Assembly: GCA_038503075.1 (NCBI GenBank)
Contig: JBCAML010000011.1
Span: 930,001 to 994,000, forward strand
Reading direction: 5' to 3'
DNA length: 64,000 bases
DNA from: Gyromitra esculenta
Lineage: Eukaryota > Ascomycota > Pezizomycetes > Pezizales > Discinaceae
Made by a program: the position numbers and the translations under genes. The notes below the pieces were generated by a model. The model worked only from the letters and a program-made list of their open reading frames with translations, made no database searches and was not told the origin of the DNA. Positions 39,433-54,181 of this stretch are shown piece after piece (the stretch's first letter is position 1; every line of letters starts with the position of its first letter).

Positions 39433-41139
39433 AACTGGCGATAGAGTGATTCGACGTGACGAGGCGGAACGGGGTGATGTCGTGGTATGGGATTCGAACA
39501 AACGCAATCGCGGTCTTACTCTGTTAAACGTCAGAGAAAAAGGAATAAAATTATCAGGATAGATTCGAACTGGAAAACAAAAAGTTTGAGGGGCGGTGGT
39601 GATGTCGTGTCGTGTCGTCTTAGTGAAGAGAGGTGTTGGGTTTTTTGATGTCGAGACTTGACCAGGTTTGGAGGCTGGGGGCTGTGCCAAGAACAACGGT
39701 CCTTGTGACGTGCACCGACCAACACGCGAGGGGAGAAAATCTTGCTGGGCCCAGCTAGGAGCAAGCAGAGCTAAGGTAAAGTAACAACGCGAAAGCTCGG
39801 ACAGGGGCCCAGGGACCAAAAGGCTGTCGAAGTGTATCTTTGACAGCCTACCAATCGACAATACGCATACATACATGTATATGCCCTACGTGCTCTGCCT
39901 ACCAACTATGCAAATGCGGAGAAATGCGGATTTCTCTTGCCTCTACCCAGTTTGTTCCCTTGAATAGAAACGCTCGTTCGAGCCCAGCGGCCAGGTACGT
40001 TGTGCGTTGTGCTGTATGTAAACTTGCCAGTTTCTTCAGTTGTGACCCTTCAATCGAACGCTTGTGTTGGAGACACGTACAGACGAGACTGTGGGATTAT
40101 GACTAAACATCCCTATCGCGGCTTCACCCATCACTTTGGCGCAGAGATACACTTCAGGGTTCTACACAAGATCTAAAGTCTAGCGAAACAGCTTCACATA
40201 AAAACCATCCAGTGTGTTAAACTGAGAACCTTACACTTTCTTTTTATCAAACTCAGAAAAATAAATTCCCTCAGCTCTCCTCGTATAGTACCTCGATGAC
40301 CGGACATGAATCCGAACCCGATGCGATTGATATCAATTGAATCGCAATTACACGAGACATCCATCGCAAAAAAGTAGTCCTCATCCCCGCTTGAGGGACT
40401 TTCCCCTTCCTCAATCCTCTACCAAACAGAATACGCTAATCTCCTACCGAAACATTTGATCCTGGTACTGCTGTTTTCCGGCATATCTAAGAAACATGTG
40501 TCAACACAGACCACGACAACAGGTAGCGTACTCACCTCCGAGACGCCATCACCGCAACAACCCCATTTTTGGTGCTCTGTCCCAGCACGGGCCACAACCT
40601 GGCAAGACCCCTCTTTTCCGGCTGAATGACGTCGATAGAGATGGTGGGGGGGAACCATGCCAAGAAATCACACCCCGCCTTCATCCCGCACTCGCTGTAC
40701 TCTAGCAGCAAGTGCGGAACCGTAGTAGAACCCGTGGAGTTTATATCATATTCATGAGGTGAATGAGTTGAATGAAAGTGGAGAGACAATCGAAACACAT
40801 CAGCTAGCCCAGTGATCTTCATTCACACGAATTTCTAGCCGCTGCGGGGACCCTGTTTCCTTGTTTTTTTTTGCGGGATCTCCAAATAATAGCCTCCCCA
40901 CCCCAGGCTATGTCTGTGTCGTCTCATTGCTCCACAGGTGTTTAATTCTTCATCCGCCTGCTGCTTCCACTCCTTCCTTCCTTCCTTCCTTCCTTCCTTC
41001 CTTCCCACCAGCTTTCCCTGCATTCACACCCCCCCAGCCATCTTTCATACATCTCTCATCCATCACCCATCTCTCATCCACATATCCATCTCTCCAACCA
41101 TCTCATCTATAGTTGGGGCCACTAAACAACCCTATTATC
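39433..41139. other. Divergent promoter region
   Basis: It lies between phosphatidylserine synthase (minus) and SLM1 (plus). It contains TACATGTA at 39872, a GTCGT repeat near 39605, and a TTCC microsatellite and CATC-rich leader before SLM1. No gene is recognisable. Confidence 0.55.
40971..41006 (+). repeat. TTCC microsatellite in the SLM1 leader
   Basis: About eight TTCC units in the pyrimidine-rich sequence 130 bp upstream of the SLM1 start. Confidence 0.9.
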
Positions 41140-43732
41140 ATGGCTGATCTAAACACCAATAACCCTGCTGAGGGGGCTGCGAGGTTTACTGAGGATCTTC
41201 AAGAAAGTACGGATGCCCAACGTCAATCTACTCTCAAGAAAAATACCTCCGTAAAACGTACAGACTCTAAGAAGTCCCGGTCAGGTTCTATTGGCGGCGG
41301 CAACGGTGTGGCAGAGAGTAGAAATTCTGTTTTCTACACACCAATTCCCACTCAGAGTAACCCCACTGATACTCTTGCCAACCGCTTCAACGGTGAGTAG
41401 TTGACACTGGATAAATTACATCCACGTCTTAACGAATTCGAATGCTAATATATGAATTAGCATGGAGGAAGGTCTTGAAGGACTTCATCAATTATTTTCG
41501 TGAAGTTCAATCCTCTTACGAGAACCGAGCTAAAGGGATCACCAAGATTAGCCAGACCCTGAATACCACTATTCAGCCGTCAGAATTTGTCAAGAGTGGT
41601 GGCATCTTGGAAACAAACACTGTTCTACGTGACTTTCAGAGGGTACTCTATGTCAATAACGAGAATAATGCTAAGGCTATACATGAAATCATTAACAGCC
41701 TCAACAACCTACGGAATGATCTTAGTTTCAAGGTCAAAGAGATTAAGGCATTGGGGCCGGACTTCAAGAATAATGTGGAGAAGGAAAAGGAGGTCACTCG
41801 TAAGGAGATAATCAAATTAACCGAGGCTCTCACTGGTCTCGACTCGAACCCGCAGAGCTCAACTGGAAAGACCGATCCTTATCTTGTCAAGCTTGGCTTG
41901 CAGAAGCAGCTTAAACGTCAAATTGATGAGGAAAACTACCTCCACAAGGTTAGCTTCACTCGTTATCTAAGCGAGGTACTAGAAAACTAAAACATACTAG
42001 GCGTATATCAACATTGAAAATAGTGGCCGTGAGCTGGAAAGGATTGTGGTTACTGAGATCCAGAAAGCTTTCGAAATCTATATCAGGATTGCCAAGCGTG
42101 ACAGTGAGGAGCAATCAGACTTCGCTCAGAGACTCTCTACATCCACTTTGCAGCTACCTACTGATCACGAATGGTCTGCTTTCCTTGAGCGTGACTCAAG
42201 CATTGGTGGTTCCTCGGTCCCACTGAGGAGCTTCAGTGATATCGAATACCCTGGATATCAACATCCTGCTGCCCTTGAAGTTCGTTCGGGCTTGATGGAG
42301 AGAAAATCCAAGTATCTCAAGCCTTATACTCCAGGATGGTATACTCCCAGTTAACTGAATGTTTAGATATTTAAAGAATGTTGCTAATTATGTATACAGG
42401 TATGTCCTGTCGTCGACTCACCTACACGAATTGTAAGTTTATAATGATTATGCTTCTATTACAAGAAGTGGTTAGTGTTAATATTAAAGTAGCAAAACTG
42501 CTGAACGCACCCGTGACCCCAATCCGGTCATGTCTCTTTATCTCCCACAAGCCACCCTCGGAAAGCATTCTGAACCCAACGCCACTTCCCACAAATTTAT
42601 CTTGAAGGGTCGTCAAACCGGTCTTCATCTGTAATTATTTTCCACCCTGATCTCACCGCATGCTTCGTATCTAACGACTTTATAGTGGACACAGCTGGGT
42701 TTTCCGTGCCGAGTCACACGCGACGATGCTTGAATGGTATGCTGATATCAAAAAACTCACTGAGGTCTCGGGAGCCGAGCGTAACGCATTCGTTTCAGGC
42801 GCTGTGCATGGTCGCCAGGAGTCGATCGACGCTATTAAGGAAGAAGAATATAGTGATGACAATTATGGACTCGATAACGATGAGGCAGATGAAATACCTT
42901 ACTCTACGGAACCTAGCGCTCTTGAAGCGCCTCTCGAACCAGAAAACAGGCGCCCTGAAGGTGGTAGGTTCCCAAGCGACATTAATGTAAATCGTGCAAC
43001 AACGGATGTCAGGAGCGCGACGAGCGGAGATTCCAATCGTTCGGTTATCGGCGCAGCTGGCGCTCTCCCTGGGGATTACGGGAGACCCCGTAGCGGTAGC
43101 CAGTCTTCTACTTGGTCTTACGATGAGAAAGTTTGTACTCCTATAAATTATAACTCTTCGAATGATAAAACTGACAAATTCAGCACCCTGTTCGCAACAC
43201 TATGGAAGAGGAAGAGGATGAATTCTTGCCTGTGGGAGCAGAAGTCCCTCCTGCTGTCGAGCGTCGTATGTCTGTCAGGCACGATTACGCCGATCACGAG
43301 GCTTTGGCAAGGAGTCAAAGTGCTGCAACACGTCGTCGGGGTCCTCCGTCTCGTAAACCAACTGCAAGTTACGGGATTGATCCTATTACTGGGCTGCCCG
43401 ATACAGGCATGGGAAACTCTGGGGGAAATCTCTCCAACATTGACTGGAACACCGTTATCGCGGCCAATGAGAACAAGCCGAGCAGCCCGACTCTCGCGAG
43501 AAGACCTCCATCTCGCAAGCCTACAGCTAGCTATGGAATCGATCCGATCACTGGACATCATGAGTACCCTGTCGAACACGGGCACCATTCAGGAGTTGTG
43601 GTGGGCGAGCCTTCTATCTCAGAGAATCAGGCCACCAGGACGGTAGAAGGTAGGCCTAGTTCTCCCAGGGGCGATTCGAAGAGCACAATTAGTGGTCTTC
43701 ACTTCCCGGGCGAGTATCCTAAGAATACCTAA
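41140..43732 (+). CDS. SLM1: Slm1/Slm2-type BAR and PH domain protein, TORC2 effector
   Basis: Slm proteins bind phosphatidylinositol 4,5-bisphosphate at eisosomes and pass TORC2 signals to Ypk kinases. Seven exons join in frame: 41140-41392, 41461-41948, 42001-42338, 42400-42432, 42493-42630, 42686-43130 and 43184-43732, for 747 aa. Exon 4 is a 33-nt micro-exon. A BAR-like helical region (about 85-330) starts AWRKVLKDFINYFREVQSSY and includes ILETNTVLRDFQRVLYVNN. The PH domain (about 345-450) contains YVLSSTHLHEFKTAERTRD, PVMSLYLPQATLGKHSEP, KFILKGRQTG and GHSWVFRAESHATMLEWYAD. The acidic and Ser-rich C-terminal half is probably disordered. It carries two copies of PPSRKPTASYGIDPITG. Splice sites and length fit well. 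Confidence 0.93.
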
Positions 43733-44338
43733 GCTGATTTTCGGAGGTTGATATATTTGTCTTCGTTCTGCGTTTAACCCATTCAGGGTGGCTTAGTATC
43801 AGCTGTTAGGAAGAAAAATCTAAACTACAAAGTTCTCTTCTTTTATAAATTCGGTTTGAAGTTGGTGGATTAAGCGTATGCATATGAAAGGATTGCAGGT
43901 TTAGTCAGGAATTTAGCGAATATTTACTTCATTCTTGCTTTTTCGAGTATTATTGTCCCTTGATGCGGGGGGTTTGCTTAGGTTGTTCATTTTTCTTTCG
44001 TTGTTTCTATTTATCGAGCTTGTTTGACATACGTCAGTTTCTGAAAGAAGTTTGATACCTTATGATAAAATTATCATTGAATACGTGACAACGAGTGACC
44101 GTGTAACTGTATGACATCCATCTAATAATTGACATAGGTGACATAATGTGTTCCCTATAAACCCACTTCTAGAAGAAGTAGTAAAGATTGCGCTAGTACC
44201 TTCTAAATTTGGTACAATGGGTAACTGTATCCTCCCATGTATAAAAAAAGCAAGAAAAGCCTGTCACACTATCTAGGAGTTAGGCAAGGAGGTAGAACGA
44301 AATAAAACCAAAGTCCTGCTCACATCCTTTCCCTCACT
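43733..44338. other. Intergenic between convergent 3' ends
   Basis: T-rich 3' flanks of SLM1 and the chitinase gene. Nothing further is recognised. Confidence 0.6.
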
Positions 44339-46100
<1,762 letters not shown>

Positions 46101-47528
46101 AATGATGGATATGCAGTGAGGTATTTATACCCCTTGATGACTTGATGATAGACCTCTAAGACCTTGTTTTTTTTGCCCTGTAATTGTTCTTTTGCTTCTT
46201 CCTTTCGATGAGCCAAACAGCTGCACGTGGCGCAGTCTTGTGTTGGATGTGCACTGACTGGTAGCTGGCAAACCTTGGGCATGGGCTAAGTGAAAAAACT
46301 GGAACTGGAAGTGAAGGTCAGCATGCCCACGTATCACCATTTTCCATTCAACTGCTCCAAGAGATAATCTTTGGCTTAGAATAGGTACAGTAGAGGTGGC
46401 TACGTATTTGCTGCGCGAAGTCTCATCGCGGCATTATCCATAGTTGGGATAGAAGTCATGCAGACGCCACCATGCAATGATCATTCGTGGGCCTGTCAGG
46501 CACCGTGACTTCATCTAGAGTTCGTACAGCCGCTCCTAGGGCAACTACAAAACAAGGGCACCGATGAGCAGGGGTTCACCACAGGAGAAAATCTCAAGCT
46601 TGGTACTAATCACTATGTGCCCTGATCGTCCTCGCCTCAGTTTCCCTTACCTTCTATACCTAACTCAAGGAAGTACAAGCATGGAAGGTGACCCATTGGG
46701 AGGGCCCAGGAAGGTTTCCTAAGAGTGCACGCGCTCAATCGCTTGATCTAAATACCATTCCCACTCCTAGGAGATCGCTATTTATATTAGCTCTATCTAC
46801 AATTGTGCAGGAGCAGTAGAGCTTTTTGCCCCACTAAAGGAACAGAATAAGAACAATCTGACTGAAGCGTGGGCACGAGGTTATCAATCTCCGCGCCTGG
46901 TTATGGCGTTTGTGACTAACCTAGCATTTATTATTCTATTAAATTCGGAGTATTTGCTGTTCTCGTCAGACACATGTGCTTCCTGTTTATATCGTCCCAA
47001 ACACGTAGCATTCGGTTAGGAATTTAACCAAACTCACGAGTCAGTAAGCGCGAGCTAGGGTACGGGGAAGGACCTTATTATGAGCATTGAAGGTCTGGTG
47101 ATAGTGAATTGGCTGTTGATAATAGAGATGTATTATTGATCGTGTGCTGTTAGATCTGGTAGGTGTTTCGGAGCCGTCCGGTTTGATCTCCTTGTGATGG
47201 GTCAAGTTGGCAAGCGTTTATGTTGGAATGTACTGACGGCTGTGTATAACGTTCCTGGTCTTGCACCGCCACTCATATTTTGCCACAGTGGCTGAAAAGC
47301 ACCCACACACAAAATACCCCACCACCGCCAAAAAACAGTCCCGCTAGACCTAACCCTGCAATTTCGCTCCCACAATTCAACTGCAACCTCACAGCCAGCA
47401 GCGTGACGAGATCCAGGAAAACACCACGACAACTACTACTTTCACGACAGCTGCCCCGTTTTCCTATCGCCCCGGAGGGATCTCGAATTTCAATCTTCAA
47501 ATAATCCCGTCCCACGAAATCTACAATC
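46101..47528. other. Divergent promoter region
   Basis: It separates chitinase (minus) from ribosomal protein uS2 (plus). A run of C and A rich sequence at about 47290-47520 fits the ribosomal protein leader. I see no other gene or repeat. Confidence 0.55.
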
Positions 47529-48608
47529 ATGTCGGCGGCACGCAGTTCGATTTTTGATGCCACAACCCAGGACATTGAGATGCTCCTGGCTGCCCAGGCA
47601 CACATGGGTTCAAAGAATTTGCAAGTGCGTATATACCGGATACGGTGGAAGGAGGGGAAGTTGGGGATATTGAAGGAGTTGCCAGTACTGACTGGAGATG
47701 ATAATAGGTCCACATGGACCCATATGTTTGGAAGACAAGGCCAGACGGTGTGAACATCATCAATATCGGAAAGACCTGGTTAGTCAACCCTTCTTTCGGC
47801 TGCTGCAACTTATATTCAGCACCCTCTCGATGGCCTGTTCGAGCCCTTCATGTTACGGGAATTAATCTGACGCTGATCCTCGGCCACCTTTAGGGAGAAG
47901 ATTGTTCTTGCTGCCCGAATCATTGCTACTATCGACAACCCAGCCGATATTTGCGCTGTCTCTGCTCGTCCCTATGGTCAACGTGCTGTCCTGAAGTTCG
48001 CTGCCCACACCGGTGCCACTGCCATCGCCGGTCGTTTTACCCCTGGTAACTTCACCAATTACATTACTCGTTCATTCAAAGAACCCCGCCTCATCATTGT
48101 CACCGACCCCCAAACCGACGCCCAGGCTATCAAGGAGGCTTCATACGTCAATATTCCTGTCATTGGTCTGTGCGACACCGACTCCCCCACTGAGTTCGTC
48201 GATGTTGCTATCCCCACCAACAATAAGGGTCGCAACTCCATCGGTCTCGTCTGGTGGATGCTTGCTCGTGAGGTACTCCGTCTCCGTGGAACCATTCCCT
48301 CAAGAGATGCTGAATGGGACGTGATGGTCGATCTTTACTTTTACCGTGATCCTGAAGCTGAAGAGCAGAAGGCTATTGAGGAGGCTGAGAAGGTTCCGGG
48401 TGCTGATGAGGCTGTTCCGGAGAGTGGGTTTGCTACCGCTACTGCTGGTGGTGATTGGGATGTTGCTGGTGGTCAGTCAGGAACTTTCGTTCCCCCCGAG
48501 CCCACCGGCCCGGCGACTTGGGATGCGGATGCTACTGGTGGTGGTGACTGGGCTGATACTGCTGCTGCTGAGCCCGCTGCGGCGGCTGTTGTTTCAACTG
48601 GGTGGTAA
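47529..48608 (+). CDS. RPS0: Small-subunit ribosomal protein uS2 (Rps0/RPSA)
   Basis: uS2 is a cytosolic 40S protein needed for late small-subunit maturation. Three exons join in frame: 47529-47624, 47708-47778 and 47894-48608, for 293 aa. Conserved blocks are [75 protein letters not shown] and [20 protein letters not shown], then [15 protein letters not shown]. The C-terminal tail is acidic and ends with repeated GGDW-type units ([17 protein letters not shown]), as in other eukaryotic uS2 proteins. Two early introns are typical of fungal ribosomal protein genes. Confidence 0.97.
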
Positions 48609-50243
48609 AAAATTTGGGGATAACGAGGTTCCTTTTTTTTTTCCTTGCGATCAAATAAAAAAAATTTACAAATCTGGGAACCTCAAAAATTTAAATAGGG
48701 CTTTCTTGGAGTTGAGTTCTATTGAAAGGTGTACTGTTCGATGCGAGGCCATGACCAAGGGGGCCGAGTGATGCCGTTATGATCTTGGAAGCGTGGGATA
48801 TCTGTATTTGGTACCGAGGAATGTTTTTCTTTTGTTTTTGTTTTTTTTCTCTCGGTTGGTCTCATGCAAATAACCGAATGAGATTCTTGATTCGGGTGTT
48901 TGGGTTTCTTAGGTATCTCGCCGTATTAGTCCAGTCAAGAAGAGCAAAAATAAAATGAAATATGAGACTCTTCTATGCGTGTCGCCCTATAGGTTATTAA
49001 AACTAGGGAAAAACAGGTAAGAAATAATTTCACCTGGGCTTATGTGCAGCCTGGTTGAACGTTAGACATAAGCACTGACTCTAAGCACCGCCTCTTTGGG
49101 ATGCTTCCCAACCATCTCTTGCAGCCATGGGAAAATAATATAGTCAATCGCTCTGTCGTACAACACAATGGGAGATACCCATCAACTCAGATACCATGTT
49201 CTAAAATAGACACATGTAGTTTCGTCTGTATGCTAGGACCCGAATCCGAGAGCCAAGTGACGGGATGAAGATGCGCTGATTATGCCTAGCTCGCTAGCCC
49301 CCGCAAATGCGTATCGTCCAATATTGAAAGATTACAGTCACTCACGGGGTGACGGCGAATCCTGTCTGATGGCGAACAAGGGTCCGGTTACATCTCCAAA
49401 CCACAGGATTCACAACTTTTTCACAAAACATTGGAAATTTTAGATTCCTAATTAGTTTCTTCAGTCTATTAATCATAGGTGCTATTTCAGGGCTATTTTA
49501 TTCTTGAATTCGCTGTTGGGTGCTTTTCGCGTTTTCTTGGGGAATTACCATTACTGGTTTAGTGCTTGGCCCGAGCAACCCTTGTTCGCCATCAGACAGT
49601 ATTCGCCGTCACCCCGTGAGTGACTGTAGAGTGCTCACATAAAAGCACTGCTGCTGGAGATGCTCCCGGATGCCCTGTCTTCTAAATCTGGTTATTGGCT
49701 GAGAAGGGAGATAGCAAGGCTGCTCGCACAGACATAAAATCGACGAATCAAAGGCTACAATGAGGGCAGAGGAAAAACCTTCGGTTGTGGTTTTTGGTAA
49801 GGGGACCAGGTTATTCCAAAAAAAAGTTTTGGGCAGGCGCGCGTTGCTAATCCAGGAATACCGTTACGCACCCACCAGTCAATTCCGATTCTCTGCTTCC
49901 CCAAAACATGTATGTAGCCTCTCTTGAGCGAAGATGCATGCATGGGCGCGCGAAGAAGTGGCGGTGAGATGGCAAGAAACTGTGCGTTGTCTGTGGCGCA
50001 AAAACAACAGGGGTTCCACACACCTAATTATTCCCACCCTCGACCACCAGTTTGAAGCTCGGGCCTTACCCCCAACCAAGCAAGCTGCTGCCCGCCTGCC
50101 ATTCATTGCTACCCCTCCGAAGAACGCAATTCCAGCTTTGGACCTTCCCCAGGAAAAATAAAAATAAACAGTAACCAGAACCAGGTTGGAGCCTCGCGCC
50201 CACAGCTTTCACGATAGGATTCCAATCGCGCCCTCGAGATGAA
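48609..50243. other. Intergenic with one inverted-repeat element
   Basis: AT-rich 3' flank of RPS0, the TA-flanked element at 49333-49628, and the leader of the DENND6-like gene. No other gene is recognised. Confidence 0.55.
49333..49628. mobile_element. TA-flanked MITE with about 50-bp terminal inverted repeats
   Basis: The left end reads TA then CAGTCACTCACGGGGTGACG. The right end is its reverse complement, ending in CCCCGTGAGTGACTG then TA. Both arms continue inward through GGCGAAT and GATGGCGAACAAGGGT. The inner 190 bp is AT-rich and non-coding. TA flanks and a CAGT-like start suggest a Tc1/mariner or pogo-type non-autonomous element. Confidence 0.9.
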
Positions 50244-52415
50244 ATGGCCGGTGAAGACGGCTCAGGTGGTAACGGTGACGATTCTTCATCTTCGTCGTCG
50301 TCGTCCTGGACCGCAGCCCTGTATGCCAACGAGATAAAGGACTATCCTTTCTCTTTGGAGGCTCTGCGGAAATGGATGATCGCTTTGTGAGTTTACTCAA
50401 AGACTCTTTTACTCCCGTGAAGCTAATTAATTGGCACAGTGTCGTTTGTGACTTCAATGTCGACATTGGTAAGTAGATCCGCAATGAATATATGACGTTA
50501 AGGGATAGGGCTTATGGGAACCAACAAGCGCGTTGTAGGCGTCGAAGTGGAATATATGTTTCCCTCGACTCAATTCTCCCAAGCGGATCTCCAAACGATA
50601 TGTTTTAGTAGGTTAGTGATTTTCTAATCAAATATATTTAGCTAGTTATTTATGTATACTTTTTTAGCTATATGTTTACTGATATCTACGACAGCTTCCC
50701 TGAGCGTGTGAACTCTGACACCATTGAAGATTCAGCTTTCTATTTTAAATTCCGCCATTCATCCCCCGAAGTTCCCTACGAACCTACAGATGACCCTGGC
50801 TATTGGTACGGATTTTGTTTGTTCCGCCAACAAAGGGATACCTCTGTTAAGCGAAACTATCGTCAAAAGTCACTGGTGCTCATCTCCCAGCATGATTTCG
50901 CCCCGTTGTTTGCACACTTGGTCAAAACAATCTCGACGTTGGATTTTTCAGTTAGCCCTACGCTCATAGAGTCGGCATGTTCGAATATCGCTGCTTGGAC
51001 AGAGCCAGAAGCTGGTTTACAAGAATTGCCTTTTTTGGGCTCTTTGTTAGATGTCCATATGTACGTCATTTCAATTCCGGAAAAAAATCATCCGGCTCCG
51101 AGTTTGGGTTAAACTGAAGCTTTTGTAATCTATAGACCACCTCATCCTTCATTTCCCCTGCAAGGGCGTGTCACTGCGAGCTCTTCAAAAACAGACATCA
51201 GAGTCGAATATAAAGAAATCCATACCTCTGAGCCCCTTGGGTCTTGGGCGAGACTTGCGCAGCTCCTGACATCAATTTCGGAGTTGTATATTATATTTGA
51301 GCGGGTATATTTCCATCCATTTCCATTTCGTCTTGAGTATTGATTTCTGGGACTGCTTTGCTAATGGGCCCAAAATGAAGGTTTTGCTTTCCGAGCCACT
51401 GGTGATACTGGCGGATGATCCGAGGACGTGTAGTGAATTTGTGTCTGCCGCTGTTGATCTGATTCGCCCTGTAAGCCCGGGTATACCAATTACCAATAAT
51501 AATAACTAATCTCTTGTAAAGATACCGTATGGTGGTGATTGTCGGCCATATCTCACCATGCAATCTGATTTCTTTCTAAACGGACATGAAGGAGTGAGTT
51601 TTCTGGTTTTCTGGTGACAGTTAAGTTTTCAGCTAACAGTCTTCTGCTATGGATTAAGATTCCTTTCCGGCATTATTTGATAGGAATCACAAATCCATTT
51701 TTCCTGAAAAGGGTGTTATCGCAAGGGAAGGATAATGCCGCCCCCCACGTTGTTTATCTGGCGGGCCCAGAAGTAAAGTATGCCTACCAACTCCGTGTTT
51801 TCCTGAAATTTTGCTAACCGTTAGTTTCAGACGAAAACACTATAACTTTTATTCGTCAAATACTGAGCGAGATTTCTCGAATAGCTTCATAGCTAATGAT
51901 ATGAAAGGATCTCTCGCCAAAGATTTAGTATTTCTAAGGAAATTGGAGCACTATTTAAAGGAGTCAGAAACATCACGTAAGCCATATTTTGCCATACGTT
52001 TTGTGGAGCTCCTCTATCTAACCTCCTTTCTCCAATTTGTGTAGCTCAAGAGATTGGGCGCTTTGTTCGGCGACACTTTGCTCTCCTATCGGCATTGTTC
52101 TTAGCACCCTTGAACCGATACCTCGCAACCCTAACGACTATCTCACCGAATTCAAAGATGATTGATATCGCAAACTTTTCAGAAGATGACTTCTTGGTTA
52201 GTCTTTCGAAATATGGGTGCCAAGTGCAGTTTAAGGGAAAGACAAGTTTCCACCGTCATCGAACTACCGAGTCTTTCTATCGTAGGTTTTGTCGGAGCCC
52301 CGGTTTCTTCAGGTGGCTACAAATGAAGATGAGGCTACAGATGGCAGACGGAGACTGTAGTGGTAGCGGCTCACTGGCGAGTGGGTTCAGAGAAAAGATT
52401 GAAAATAGGAATTAA
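50244..52415 (+). CDS. DENND6-like DENN domain protein, predicted Rab exchange factor
   Basis: DENN proteins activate Rab GTPases by nucleotide exchange; DENND6 acts in endosomal traffic in animals. Early exons join in frame: 50244-50386, 50440-50468, 50539-50611, 50695-51060 and 51136-51304. The start MAGEDGSGGNGDD leads to a serine run and FVVCDFNVDIGVEVEYMFP, the upstream DENN block. SSFPERVN, DSAFYFKFRHSSP, YWYGFCLFRQQRD, SVKRNYRQKSLVLISQHDF and LPFLGSLLDVHIP follow the DENND6 order. The central DENN block has VLLSEPLVILADDPRTCSEF and GGDCRPYLTMQSDFF, then IGITNPFFLKRVL. The C-terminal part has EIGRFVRRHFALLSALFLAP and ends in a basic tail before 52415. Exon borders between 51304 and 51960 are uncertain, including the one before VLLSEP. 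Confidence 0.82.
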
Positions 52416-53284
52416 TAATGAACGGACTTAGGTACCGCTTCAGTACCTGTATCCGATTGGGTTGAGTTTTAAAAAGTTTTCTGCTCCGTAGGAATTATTT
52501 GTATAGTATTCGAATCTAACAAAAGTTAAATTTTTCGTGACTACGAAACGTACAACGCGATATTAGAGGACTGTGTAAAGTAGTGGAGGGAAGTCATACG
52601 CGGATAATGAACAAGATTGGAACTCTAATTTTATGGTGGCATGACTATTAAGAATACATGTGTCTGAATCTGAACTTACATCCTCACCTACTGCTGTTTG
52701 CTGCGCCATCCATCCCGGTTTGCGCATTTGGTATTTCCTACTTCCCCTGCTTAGTTATGGAATTAAAATCACCCTGCCAATGCTTCGACGAGAGTGTTTT
52801 GTTCTAAATAGGCTATTCGGGCGCTTATTAACGTTGCAATCTCAAAGGGTGCTCTTAGTAACTGCAATTTATTCGCGATAGATCAATATTACATGTAGTT
52901 TTAAAGTTCAAGAACCACAGTACCGGAAATTGGTACCGTATTGTTAGAAAGTGTAGGAATAAGTCAGGATGGCTACCGCACTACCGATTTACTCCCGCAT
53001 TCATGAGAATGATGTATGAATACTGTACCAACTTCACACCCCTTCCCGGTGCTGTATCCTACTTGTTTCCGCCAAGACTTTGAAGTCTCCAGCTACTTGG
53101 CACGATAACCTTGATAAGATCTCAAATCACATGAGTTTATGTCATCTAGCGTCCGATATCTGATCTCCAATTCTAACTAACACCACCAGAGATTGACTTT
53201 TCTTCTATTTCCTCTCAGTTCCACCCCCACGCCATCCCTTCAATCAAACAGTCAGGTTCAGCCTGTGCATATGAGCCAAAGGAA
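52416..53284. other. Intergenic
   Basis: It contains one TACATGTA (52890). No gene, RNA or element is recognised. Confidence 0.6.
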
Positions 53285-54181
53285 ATGCTCGCGAGCAGAC
53301 GCTCTGCCAATTGGATGCTATTGTTATTATTCCCATCATTTACTCCCACGCTTACTTGCCTCTCTCGACGCCGCAGCTATGCCACTGAAGCTAACCTGAG
53401 CCCTGACGAGGACCACACCTGGTGGCCTTCTCACCCCCGACCTACACCCCACCAGATATTCCGCTACAATCAGAACACTCCATACTCTAAAGCTAGGTAC
53501 TACCAACTCGTGAAGCTGTACCATCCTGACCATGCCCGGCATCAGAAGCTCCGAATCACCGAGGAAGTCAGAGTAGAGCGTTTTCGCCTTGTTGTCGCCG
53601 CAAACGCGATTCTCTCTGACCCTGCTAAAAGGGCTGCCTATGACCGTTTCGGCCTCGGCTGGAATGTCCCTGCCGCACCTGCCCGAGATCGTCCAGCAAA
53701 ATGGTGGGCGGAAAGGGAAGGACATGGCTTTTCTGGGTTTGGAGATGGGCACTACGGGAAGGGTGGCTACAACGATCCTAGCAGGAATGCAACATGGGAA
53801 GACTGGGAGAAATACTACCAACGAAAGGCAGCGGCGGAAGCTGCTGTCCGTGGCGAATCTGGCGGCGACGGGAAAAAATATCACCAAGAAACGCTATACA
53901 CCTCTAACAAAGCCTTTATCACGATTATAGCGTTTCTAGCCTCGCTAGGTGGGTTAGCGAATATCAGCCGGGCGAACACCAACGGCCAGAAATTCTTAGA
54001 CGAGACAGATAATAGGTCTGCGCAGATAAGCAAGGGACTTAAAAGGAGGCGGGAAGAGGCGATTGCCCTAGGGGGCAAGGACGAGCGTATACAGGCATTT
54101 CTTAGGTTGAGAGATCCAGTAGCGTATGGGTTACTTGGCGAGGAGAAGGCTAAGAGGATTTTACCACCGGAGGAACAGTGA
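53285..54181 (+). CDS. Membrane-anchored J-domain protein, probably mitochondrial
   Basis: J-domain proteins stimulate Hsp70 partners. This intronless gene gives 298 aa. The J domain spans about residues 54-118. It has HQIFRYNQNTPYSKARYYQ, the HPD tripeptide at 80-82 within LVKLYHPDHARHQK, and ILSDPAKRAAYDRFG. The N-terminus is hydrophobic and basic, ending CLSRRRSYATE, which resembles a mitochondrial presequence cleavage region. Tryptophan-rich sequence (ATWEDWEKYYQRK) follows the J domain. One membrane helix, AFITIIAFLASLGGLANIS, lies at about 213-231, then a basic, charged C-terminus. Similar J-proteins with one helix are known in fungal mitochondria. The Hsp70 partner cannot be named from sequence. 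Confidence 0.85.
   Translation: MLASRRSANWMLLLLFPSFTPTLTCLSRRRSYATEANLSPDEDHTWWPSHPRPTPHQIFRYNQNTPYSKARYYQLVKLYHPDHARHQKLRITEEVRVERFRLVVAANAILSDPAKRAAYDRFGLGWNVPAAPARDRPAKWWAEREGHGFSGFGDGHYGKGGYNDPSRNATWEDWEKYYQRKAAAEAAVRGESGGDGKKYHQETLYTSNKAFITIIAFLASLGGLANISRANTNGQKFLDETDNRSAQISKGLKRRREEAIALGGKDERIQAFLRLRDPVAYGLLGEEKAKRILPPEEQ

Noticed and set aside
39433..39876. Upstream extension of the phosphatidylserine synthase frame.
   Set aside because: The added residues do not resemble the family, and the Met at 39432 gives the normal N-terminus.
47779..47893. Possible box C/D snoRNA in the second RPS0 intron.
   Set aside because: CTGA-like D boxes are present but no convincing C box or terminal stem.
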